Shown here: piece by piece, positions 50,330 to 61,625 of the stretch
Layout of the letters: each line of letters opens with the position of its first letter
How positions within the stretch are numbered: position 1 is the stretch's first letter
Origin: Diprion similis
Lineage: Eukaryota; Arthropoda; Insecta; Hymenoptera; Diprionidae
Assembly: GCF_021155765.1 (NCBI RefSeq)
Contig: NC_060105.1
Span: forward strand, 1,488,001 to 1,552,000
Length of the DNA stretch: 64,000 nucleotides
Direction of reading: 5' to 3'
Notes under the pieces: model-generated
What the model was told of the DNA's origin: nothing
The model's input: only the letters and a program-made list of their open reading frames with translations
Database searches by the model: none
Program-made: the position numbers and the translations under genes

Positions 50330-51920
50330 GCCTCTCCGACTGCCTTTTTAGCTATACTTATACGCATCCTTCAACTTTTACTAACAACCACGCGGGCAAC
50401 AGTCTTTCTCGATTCTCGAATCGCCTTTAGCCTTGGTTTGCTTCGCCTCGCTGCTCTTCATCATCTTCTTCTTAGATTCTTCTTTCAACTTCCAAGTTCA
50501 ATTTCTTTACACTATGACGATAAACCGTAATCTTTGCCGTTTTAAAAGCTTGCTGAAAAATCTATCAGGTCACTTAAGTCGTAACAATCCATCGTTTTTA
50601 ACACTAATTGTAAGGACAATAAGGAAGAAATTATTTCAACATTTTTTAGGCTTAGTACGCGGGTTATTACGTTTTTCGTAACACGGTTACGACCTTCGTG
50701 TCGAACTCTCATGCACCACCATGAAAAATAATCCCCTGACGAACCTTCGATGAGTCCGCGTCTTAAGCATTGTGAGAGGTTAGTTAAGCTCGGCTCACAA
50801 GCAGCTATCACTTTTGGCCCGCCGTATATCACGTGCAAAAAACAACGTCTAAACGAGACTATAGTAAGTACTCTCGATGAAGCGAGGAAAAATATTTTAT
50901 TCACACTTCATACAGATTGTCGCGTAAATATATGTACCGAACTTTTTTCGACTCAAATCTACATCGATTGCGGTAGATCTACCTATCGATCGGTTTCGTA
51001 AATCTTGTCGCAATGGCTGTTAATTTAATTCGAAAAAAAAGTACCGTCCATATATTATATTCACCACAGAAGATATAAAATTTACTAATATTTTTCTATC
51101 CATGTACTGTTTCATCCTTTAACACAAGTTGGAAATTCTACCGTCGGTATAACCAAGGAATCCAAAGTTGCGCATCGTATTAGAAAAATATCTTTATATG
51201 GATGTATTATATATTAAAGATTAAAGATGGAATGGATGTGTATAGGAAAAGAGAAAAAGAACGGTGCAAAAACGACGGTGGAGGGGGGGGGGGGGGGGTG
51301 TGTAGCGTGTGTAACCGAAGAGTGTCGCGCATTTAGATAATGCCTCTCTTTTCGCTTTCCGTCCCCCTTCCCCCCTCTTTGCTACATTCCTGCATTTTCT
51401 CTAAATACATGTTGTATTCTTCTTCAACTCCCCTCCTCTCCGCAGATAGATGATACCGGCCTCTCTCGTTTTGTAATGCGTCGAACGATCCAGCAGCGAG
51501 GTTCGTTCGTCGTTTAAAAGCATCGTATAACCGCGGTACTACACGCATCCTTTTATCCTCTTGTGTAAAGTCGGTCTTTAGAGTATTCTCTCTTCTCTCT
51601 TCTCTCACCATCTCATCTCTGCGCCCTCGCTTCTTCCTTATTATCCTCGAATGACGAGGGACAGTGCTTCTTCCTTCCTTCCTTCCTTCCTTCATTCATT
51701 CCTTACTTACTCTGCTGCCTTGTTGTGCGTTAGGTGGAAGCCGTTCTGCATGGGTACCATAAACGCTACCTCGCGTCGTGGGGGGTACGCATGGACTGGT
51801 GGATATCCACTACCATCCACGATGGTGTCGGTGATACCGAGACCATTAGTGGGGATATAATTGTCGCCTACTCACAAGAACAATATTCTCTTCGGTTGCG
51901 GAAAGATAATGTGAGAAATG

Positions 51921-51951
<31 letters not shown>

Positions 51952-53029
51952 CGGAGTATAGAAGTATTGAGACCCTTGTTACGTCCACTTTACTCATGTG
52001 CGAACTACTCATTGTTAGGTACCTTGTACGATATTGACGCGACGAGGAGACGTGCGCACTAATAATACCTATAGCATGTTCTTTTATCCCCTTTCGATTG
52101 TTCTCCATCTCATCAAATTCAACCCCCGACACTTTTTTTTTTTCAGATATCAAATGTGTAGGTAGACGTCGTATCGTCGTATATCTACAGACAGAGCGAC
52201 ACTCTGATCTTCTGATCACCGTTTTGAGTGTTCTCGTTCTTCTCGTTTTTACCACTTTTTACATATGCATATATTCACGTTATATTCTATCTTCGATTTT
52301 ATTACGGTTGGAAGGTATATATAGTACTTCGGATATATTTATTCGAGATTGAGTGTGACACGTGATCTTTACACAGGTACTTTATTTTTTTTTGGTTTTT
52401 AGTTATACAACCTGCATCCAGCAATATTTTTGTAATCTATAATATTAAGGGGATGTTGTCGGACCTTGAAAAGTTCGATATTATTATAACGCATTATGTA
52501 GACTCTCGATTAATAATTACAATACTTACAGCTGCACGGTGTCGATTATAATAGAAATTAATTGAAATTTCATATTATTATATAATAATACGAGTATACA
52601 TAGGTACACAGGCGGTGGAAGTCTCGACTCGACCGCGCACGGCTATGGATCCCATATATTTATTACGGGGTGTTATTACATATTATATATCGATACTGCG
52701 GTCATGCATAGGAGGTGGTTCTGTGTTATAAGCACCGATGCATCGTCCATCCGGGGGAGGGGGGATCGCGTCGTTTAATAGAATTGCGGTTTAAAGTCTA
52801 GCTGACCGGAAATTTTCCATGTAACTAAACGGTTCCCCGAGGTTTAACGAATCGCCGCAATTATATGGGCTATAACCCTGCAGCAGCCTGCACCCCATGC
52901 TGCACCCCCCTACCCCTCCCAGCCCTCCTCTCTCGAGTCTAATCGGTCCTGCCGCATAGCGCACCTGCCCGCAGTGAACGCCCCTGCGTCTGCAGGGTAT
53001 AAGCAGCAGCTTCGTCGTCTATATAATAC

Positions 53030-53032
<3 letters not shown>

Positions 53033-53075
<43 letters not shown>
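53033..53075. repeat. (AC)n microsatellite
   Basis: About 21 AC units. Confidence 0.95.
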
Positions 53076-53076
<1 letters not shown>

Positions 53077-54135
53077 GCAAAACACCCTGCAACAGGGGTG
53101 TAGTAGTAGTAGTGAATACCTACGTGTTGGTTGCGGGCATTAATATTGCGCACTCGACGACGAGACGCCTGCAGTCGAATATACAGGCATCATTCATGCC
53201 CGGAAGAAGCGTTAACCATTACAGTGAGAGGGAGGGGGGGATGAGAAGCCAGGTTTTGCCGGAGCGCGCAAAGTGCAGCGGAACCATTGCCTTGTACGTA
53301 CCTCGCGATCTCTGCGGGATACAGTAATGTGTGTATAAACCGGATGCCCACGCACGTGGAAAATCTGGATAATCTGGATACGTGTCGGGGGATTTTTAAT
53401 TTGGTCATGGAGGATAATGAGATTATTATTAGTTTTGCTATCATGCAGAAGAGAGTTGGATGTGAGTTTTTTGAGGTAACAAGTTGTTAGTTTGTTTGTT
53501 GTTGTCTTTTTTTTTTTTTTTTTCTTTGTTTAGAAAAGACATTGGTTTAAATTGATTTTTTTTTAAATTTTTTTTTTGTATACTTACATGATATTTCTTT
53601 TCTATTCGAGTTGAATTTGAACGGAATTGTATAGAGTTGATGCATGAGTTGAATGATTTAAGAATTTTTTCCGTCAAGTTGAATTTTGCTTAGCCATTAA
53701 AGACTTTTAAACACGAAGTTTTACACAAAAATTTTCAACTTTGAAGGGAAAGCTTGGAATTTTGAAATCGTCCGAGGTACAAAGTTGTCTAGAAATTTGA
53801 CAGAGAAAAAAAAAGATATCCATCTCCTCAGAAGTTATTCGAATGTTTCGAATCCCGAGAAGCAATCTTTTCGTAAATTATCCTTAGGATAAATTATATT
53901 AAAAAAATTTCTTTGAACGTATGTAAAAACAATTTTTTCACCTACCTTAATTGCTTGGTTCAGAATTTTTGCAAAGCTTCAAATTTCGGCCGTTCATTTT
54001 ATCGGCTCGTTATGCATGTAATACAGTTTTCACGTAGGTACCTGTATACTAAAAAAAAAATCTTTTACGAGGATAAAATAATGACGCGGTGTCCCGTTAC
54101 TCTCGGGGTTTAAAAAATTATCCGGTAATCTCTCG

Positions 54136-54176
54136 CCTCGTCTCGTCTCGTCTCGTCTCGCCTCGCCTCGCCTCGG
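54136..54176. repeat. (CTCGT/CTCGC)n pentanucleotide repeat
   Basis: About eight pentamers alternating between two variants. Confidence 0.93.
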
Positions 54177-54661
54177 ATTTTCTTACACTTGTGTACACGC
54201 ATCCGTGTGCACGTGGTCGTGTTCGGCAAAGAAGGGCAGGACGAGGAAGAGGATAAGGAAGAGAGACGGAGATGGAGCGAGAACGAGGTGCAAGGCCCTC
54301 GGGACTTATTGGAGAGAGGGAGGAAAGGGGGGGAGAGGGGGATGCTGGATGCTGGATATGTGCGCGGGCCTTACAGGTATAACGCCTGGGTTTTGGGACC
54401 CCTTATAGGTTCCCGGAGTGAACGACGTTCCCGTTCCTCGAAAAAGCTCTGCATGCTGTAGCCACGGCCGCAACGATCGTCCGACCGGCCGACCGTCGAA
54501 CCGACGTTGTTATTTATTACACGTTTGGCGTTTATATTGGATTTACACAACTTAAATACCGAGCCTCAACACGCCGCGGCATAAACATAAATATTGTATT
54601 TTGGCTCCTCCCGCATCTCTGATCCCTTGCAGACACTGAGAGATCGGGCCCATTCTCTCTT

Positions 54662-54696
<35 letters not shown>

Positions 54697-55165
54697 CGTG
54701 TTTTCTATTCCCTTCGTCTCCTTTTCTCAACGAAGAAATTGACGCCCCGTAGTTTGTTGCCTCTTAGAATCATATATATCCTTCGATATACGTTCTATCC
54801 ACCTTTCTGATGGATGATACGTGTGTCGCACAAAAAGAAAAGCAAAGCAGAAAAAAAAAGAACGAGAAAGAAACGTGGTCACGAATGAAAACGGAGAATT
54901 TCATACGATTGGTTAACGATTTTTTTTTTTTTGTGTTTATTCGTATGCGTAAAAAGAAACCGTGAGAATTAATTGAGAAAAAAAATATCTTCATCTTGTC
55001 TGGAAATATAGAATGTAAAATAATTTTCTTGATGATTGCGTAGGTAAACTGTTAATTTGAAAATATAAAATTTGTCATGCTGTAAGGTTCGTAATGGCGC
55101 GTTTCACCGTCAGACTCACTAGTCGGGTGTATGGCTATTTACATCCGTAGATTGTACATAGCTGT

Positions 55166-55169
<4 letters not shown>

Positions 55170-55242
<73 letters not shown>
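55170..55242. repeat. (AT)n microsatellite, longest in the window
   Basis: About 36 AT units; gives Tyr-Ile frames on both strands that are not genes. Confidence 0.96.
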
Positions 55243-55246
<4 letters not shown>

Positions 55247-56494
55247 TATATATGTGCATACACGTTGGAGTTTGCGCGCAGAGCGTGAAACAAAGAGAAA
55301 GAGGGGGAGAAATTCTGACGGAGGGTGGAGAGAAATATGGATATCGAGTTACCATGGCGACCCCGCAGAGGCCTACATTCACGGTTATACATATATACAT
55401 ACATATATATTATATATAATATAAATACATATATATATATGCATCCTGGAAGATTTTATCCGTTAAGAATTGTGCTTGTTGCAAATTGTAAATTTATGTA
55501 ATGTATAAAAATGATGATATTAAATATAGGCTGGTTTTAATTAGGTAGCAATCGGCGTATATCGTAGTTGAATAATTGTATGAAAGACGTAATCACGAGT
55601 CGCGTCGCGACGAATGTCTGTGTCACGTACGATTAACGATTAAGATGTTTAGCCTGTTGATCGTGTAAACATGACGGTCTGCAAACTGTGTGCGGATGTT
55701 AACAACTAAGGAGATAAAACGCGTGGCGAAGCGAAGCGAACGAAGCGAGCGCGTGATGCACGCGAACTTACCGTGCTTTTTCAATACCTTATATATTCTA
55801 TATAATATAACAGGCTTAGATATTATATACAAATATTTTCTCGCGCCGACTATAATCACTTGTTGAATTATCGACAATTGAGAAAATTGGAAGAAAAGTA
55901 TCGGCAAATATCAAAAATCACAAATATTAGATGTACAGCGAACGGGGATAAATAATTTTTATGTAAGAATCAAGTCAAAAAACGTCGAACAACTTTACGT
56001 TAGTGTCAGATTATAGATTTTGTCTTAAGTATCCCAAAAATCATCCTTACTGAAATCGAGTTTTTTATAGAGTAAAAACAATTATGAATAATAACAGGAA
56101 TGAAACGTTCATTTTATACAGAATAAAAGTAAATGGAGGAATTAAAATCGAAATAAAGTTGGCACAATTTTTTACGATTAAAAAAATTAAATTTCGTTCA
56201 ATTCCGAATCAAAATTTAATTGGTTAGATTAAACAAATTTCTGTCTTAATTGTTTCTACGTATGTTCCGAGATTTGATTTGGATTGTAGAATTCATATGA
56301 AATATTTAATATCACGATACTTATATTTACTATCTGTACAAACGACTAATTTAGTAGTCATTTCGAAAGTGTTATCTATATATATATATACTTCGGAAAA
56401 AGGGAGGAAAAATTATTCAATCACATACAACATCTTGGCAAAAATCTTGAATTTTTTCACTCCAAAATTTGACTCGCAATCGAATGTATTGCGG

Positions 56495-56865
56495 AGGTGC
56501 CTTGTTCGATTCCGACATAGTCGAATACGCTTCCAAATATCGAAGTTGACGTATCTCGATCGTCGAAAAGAGCGTAACAGCCCGATTCTAAACTCAATTC
56601 TGATCGAAAATACTCCAATAAACTTTCATTTGAGATAGAAATAATGAAATTGCCTGGATTCAACGAAATCGCAATAGTCAATTCGTAGAGTTCATACCGT
56701 CTCTTTATTTCTGCCTGAGATAAAAATTCATTGAAGTATTTTTTTTCAAAATTATGTACAGAATGGTGCTGCTGAGCGTTTTTTCACGGTTTAGATACCT
56801 GGGAACATCGATATTTCGATCTACACACGACATCGTGGAAATCGACCAAAGCACCCCCTTAAGGG
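56495..56865. repeat. Diverged foldback (inverted repeat) with about 150-bp arms
   Basis: The plus-strand arm 56495-56644 matches the reverse complement of 56865-56701. Shared blocks in order are GGTGC, TCGATT, TCG, AAATATCGA, TATCT, AAAA, AGC, ATTCT, AATT, TGA, AAAATACT, CAAT and GAAATA. Spacer is about 56 bp. Identity is roughly 70 percent by eye, so it is old. No transposase is seen. Confidence 0.85.
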
Positions 56866-56868
56866 ATG

Positions 56869-57080
56869 TAACGTTAATGTAATAATGCATACCTACTTGG
56901 ATAAATTCGTTATTTTGCAACTTTAGGATCACTTGAAATTTAGTAAACTGTTAGTACAGCATCAACAAACTTAGATTTTATTAATTCAACTTCTTCTTCA
57001 GGTATACCAAAGGTTCAAAATAGTAGTTTTTGTTTCAACTTTTCGATACAATAACGTTACTGATGACTTCAACCTCGTTA
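56869..57080. repeat. Dispersed repeat copy B (partner at 29152-29371)
   Basis: Begins where the foldback arm ends and is collinear with copy A 27.5 kb away, in the same orientation. See copy A for shared blocks. Confidence 0.8.
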
Positions 57081-57239
57081 AGGGATCGGGTGTTGCGACA
57101 GGGTATAGAAAACCGGACTTCTCCGCGAAAAAGTACATAAATTCGATACCTCCAATTTTCCACCTCCTCTTCTCCCCCTCCCCCCGTCCAATCCTTTTTA
57201 TCTCCTCGAAGAGGCCCCGCGACTGCTTGTCCGAGCATG

Positions 57240-57465
57240 TAATCCGGGGTACCGCGGGCGCGAAGCGCAAAGCGGCAACATTGTAAGGAGGTGGTGCGTT
57301 GGTCGGAGGCGCACAGACGAGAAGAGGAAGAAGGCGGTGAGGAGCGGTGAGGAGAAGAGAAGCGAAGAGGAGAGGAGAGGAGAAGAGAAGAGAGGAGAAG
57401 AGAGGAGAGGAGAGCAGATCGGGGACCGGGCCGTGGGTGCCGTCCGTGTCTGAGGACGTGGACGT
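57240..57465 (+). promoter_or_regulatory. GC-rich island with strong donor, candidate alternative pan first exon
   Basis: A GC/CpG-rich stretch with a (GGAGA)n-type purine array (57338-57415) ends at GACGT|GTAAGTG (donor GT at 57466-57467). Its position downstream of pan exon 3 would suit an internal promoter giving a protein without the beta-catenin-binding domain, as known for vertebrate TCF7/LEF1. No start site or conserved peptide is visible, so this is inference. Confidence 0.2.
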
Positions 57466-57659
57466 GTAAGTGAATGTGCAACGCGCCGAGCGTCGAGAAC
57501 GGGTCGACGGCGCGGCGCGGCGGTTCCTATCCTCGTTACCGCGACGATGCTTGTCCCCCGCGTGCCCCTGTACCCCGCGACATGATCTACCAGCCTCGCT
57601 CCTCTCCCGTTCTTCTTGCTCGTTTTCCCTTCCACTATTCACCCCGACCGCTGCCGCCT

Positions 57660-57683
57660 CCCCCCCCCCCCCCCCCCCCCCCC
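57660..57683. repeat. Poly(C) tract, 24 nt
   Basis: Uninterrupted C run at the right edge of the 57 kb GC island. Confidence 0.95.
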
Positions 57684-59805
57684 TCTTTCGCCACCAACTC
57701 CCACTCCGAACTTCGTTCACAGGGACGAAGAACCAGATCGGAGAACCAGGGCCCCCGTTTTTGTTCCTTGTAGTTTTTCATTTTTTTTCATTTTTTTTTT
57801 TTTTTTTGTCGTTTTTCATACAATTTTTATATAAACAAACTTTGTTTGATCATGCTACAGTATAAATAGCAATCACAAGTGTTGAGGTATTGAATTTAGT
57901 AGGTACAGAGGGATAAAATATATTTGAAAAAGATTTTTTTTTTTTTCAATTTTATATTCTGATTGAAAAAAAAAAGGAATTCTAAACAGTGGTAAGAAAA
58001 AAACAAAAAGAACATACTCCTCCCTTCTTTTCATTTATTCGAAACAATTCAGCGGTAATTTATTTTCTTCCTGTGAGGGGGAGGAAGGATCCTCCGTTTA
58101 TTTCCCCTTCGCGGTCTGTGTGTATGTAATGTATGTATAATATATCGTGAATACATCTCTCAGTCCTCTACCTGCCTGCTATATAATATAATCGTGCCTC
58201 GACTATAGATTGTTCATTAAATCGGATACCCCTATCGGGTGTTGTACGTCCTGCATGTGGGATTTCGAGAGGACAGAGTCTGCGCAGGGGTTGATGGTTG
58301 ATGATTGGAGCCCTGAGCGCCCTTTCTGTAAACGACGGCGTTGATTCGCGAGAGCGGAACGAATTTACGATTAGTATGTAGGTATAAATAATATTGGATT
58401 AAGGGGGAATTTAGCTTTACTCTTACACGGCAGTTGAAAATATTTAAGGAATGCATAAGTAGAATTATTTTACGTGAATTGTGCTTGTGATTTTTTGATT
58501 TTTTTCTTTTTTTTTTCCCAAGCCCAAGAGGGGCGCCGTTGGTTTTTCAGGGTTTTTGGTTGACAGCCCTGGTTTTCCTCTCCCCACCGGACGTGCCACA
58601 ACCGACAGTGGTTCTCAACGCGTTGTGGTACGTCATTGTAGGGATAGACCGAGTGTTGTTGTATGTAGTACAATATATATGTATATATATATATGTAGGT
58701 ATGTATACGTCATACACTGTGCAGGCCGATGGAGAGAAAAAAGGGAGAAAAAGGGGAAAAGAAAAATAAAGACAAAAAAAAATAAGAAAAAGAAAAGAAA
58801 GGCGGCTGTCCGTGCAACGCCGTCTCGCTGACGACCTCCTGGTGCATGCTACATGATCGCAGCGTTGTTGCGCTCCTCTCGACGTCGACGACACGTGTCA
58901 CGTGCCTCGCAGTGACGCGTTACTCGTTAACAAACCAAACCATTAAACCGCGTCGACGATTAATACATCAATTTACATGGACCTATCGTACAATTTTTCG
59001 AACCTTTTTACATCATCGTTATAAGCTTCCTGTAATTCCTGCTCAATGATTACCGAATACAGGTATATACATATGTATACATGTATGTATATATACATAT
59101 ATGTATAATATATTCAGGCATAGTCGCTTTTTCGCATTTTTTATTCAGCATTCTCGTTCGTCTTGGATACTTTTATTTTGATTTTTTTTCTCCCGCAGTA
59201 GGGAAAATTTTGAATTGACGTCGTTTTTGTGAATAATAATAATAATAAAAACTAGTCGATATTGGGATACTGGAAGCTTGACTGTATCAACTAGATCGCG
59301 AATGAAATTACCTGCAATACGGAACTTGGTACATTTCTTAGATTTATAATGAGTATAGAAACTGATCAAATATATATATATATATATAAAAAAAAAATAG
59401 ATAAACAAAAATTGCGTAAAATTTATACGGCACAATTTTACTTTCGCAATTATAACAATTGAATTATAGATCACAGGTTCTGGACTTGATCCTTTTGACT
59501 CGTTCGAGCTTTTCCATGTCATCTCTTCTCCGTTCTCGAGTTTGTCTTTCTTTACATTTCAACACGTGTGTAACAAAGGCATGAAATTGAAAACGACACA
59601 ATATCACAGAGTGGAGCTCTCTTTCTCTCTCTCTCCCTCTCTCGTTATGTGTGCCATTATCACGCTAGACTATTTAATGCGGCTTAATCACTGCGGCGTA
59701 ATGTTATAAGGCGTCAGTAAGCGTTATCTCACACCTTCACTCTTCACATGTGTATATGGATGTCCACAATGACTCTGTACGCTGCAGAACCAACCATGCA
59801 CAATG

Positions 59806-59809
<4 letters not shown>

Positions 59810-59845
<36 letters not shown>
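59810..59845. repeat. (AT)n microsatellite
   Basis: About 18 AT units. Confidence 0.95.
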
Positions 59846-59849
<4 letters not shown>

Positions 59850-61409
59850 TTCACGCAGGCACAGAGAGACACAGAGTCATATACATATGATAATATCCTC
59901 TATCTTGGATCAAACGAGCCGTCTTGCGACGGTTTTATGTATTTAATTTATGAACAATATACCGTGCCATGCCTGCCACCATCCTACCTGTGTTTCCCTC
60001 CCTCCTCCCTCCTCCCCCCCCCTCGCCGATTTTTCTTTTTTCTTCTTTATATGCACATGGGCGCATTGTTGATGTGATGAACACAACGCCTAAATTCCTC
60101 TCTTACACCTTCGTCGCGTCTATACGATAATCGTCGATTAACGTTTGTACCCTTCCTTTCTCTCTTCTTAACTATAATCCTACAAGGTGCAGGAAGATAA
60201 GGTGCAGCTGAGAAATTATTTACGGCATCATCGTCGTCGGGTTGCTGCTGCTGGTGGTGCTGGTGCAGGCTCCTTTACCCTGCTGCGTCAATTTCCTCGA
60301 GCAACCGAGTGCAGCAACAGCAGCAGTTTGCCGCGTAACGTTATAAGGGGCCAATTATCATCCCCCCCCCCCTCTTTCTTTCTTTCTTTCTCTTTGGGTT
60401 AATTTTCCTTTCTTCTTTTTTTTTTACCGTTTTCTCCTTTTCGTCTACTCGCATCGCTCGATAAGGACCCGAGGCCTTATTATATTAAACTGCACCCGTG
60501 TGCGTTGGTACTGCACAGATGCCTGCAATAACTACTTCGATTATAATTAATTCTTATTGGTGTACTCAGGGTGTTCTATGCACGCATTTGACGGCAATGG
60601 TTCAGGCAGGTTTGTTGCCTACCATTTTTTCATAAATGCGACAACTGTTTATGAGAGTTTAATGACGTGACTTCTCGCTGTTTTATGTATAATATTTAAT
60701 TATTCATCCATTTGCTCAGTTTACAAAGTATAATTTTATTCTCAATGTCAATTATTAAATTATCGCTAAAATTACAAGATTAATAATGGTGAGCATATGG
60801 AAAAAGAATAATAAGATATCGAGGTACAACCTACTTATTGACATAATTTTCATTATCATACTTCGTATGTAGATAAACAAATGGAGATAGATTATTAGAT
60901 GGCTTTAGAGAAACGAGTATAAATCCAAGCTTAGATTAACCTTCCCACCCTTCTGTTATTGAAAAGAAAGGAAGGGAAATGAAAAAAAAAAAAAAAAAAA
61001 GATACTAATATTATACCACACCACGCGGCTAAATTACTCGAGCGTTGAATCGAAGGAATAAGAAAATAAAGAGAAAAGGAACAAACAAAATTCTGACCGC
61101 TTAGGTATCCATATTACACGGCTATATGCAGAAAATAATCCTAAACGATTTCTAAACGTTTGGGGTTCCGGCGAAAAGCCTCGTATACATAATACTAAAT
61201 AGAATCGAAGGGTTGGTGTACGGGGTGGTTCTAGGTACAGGCATAGAAAATTATGCTGCAGCAGGTCTACGGGTACGTATTATGGGAATATTAACCTGAT
61301 ACCATTGTCAGGCGACGCTCATGCGAGAAAGAAATAATAACCGATATGGGGTTATATATGATTCCATGGGGTGAGCTCGTGCCGCAGCGATGATCGCGGT
61401 CGGGGTTGG

Positions 61410-61446
61410 CTCTCTCTCTCTCCCTCTCTCTCCCTCTCTCTCCCTC
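61410..61446. repeat. (CTCTCTCC)n minisatellite
   Basis: Regular CTCTCTCC octamer array. Confidence 0.92.
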
Positions 61447-61586
61447 ACACTTCACTCCCATGGTGTATTAAATAAATATAACACGTATCTCTGGTAATCC
61501 GGGCTGTTATAGGAGCGCCGTGCTCGACCCCATTTGCACCCCATCAATTATTGCGTGCGGTTGTCCATTCCGCACCCACCTATTCC

Positions 61587-61625
61587 GTTCTATATTCTAT
61601 TCTATTCTATTCTGTTCTATTCTAT
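61587..61625. repeat. (TATTC)n pentanucleotide repeat
   Basis: About seven TATTC units with GTTC variants. Confidence 0.92.

Noticed and set aside
54189..54461. A 90-codon charged open frame
   Set aside because: Composition driven by GGA/GAG-rich sequence; no homology signal or splice context.
56500..56520. GTTCGATTCC resembling a tRNA B-box
   Set aside because: No A-box or cloverleaf in the surrounding bases; the motif is part of the foldback arm.
56998..57720. A 240-codon minus-strand open frame over the 57 kb GC island
   Set aside because: Low-complexity purine/pyrimidine arrays and a poly(C) tract create it; other frames are equally open here.
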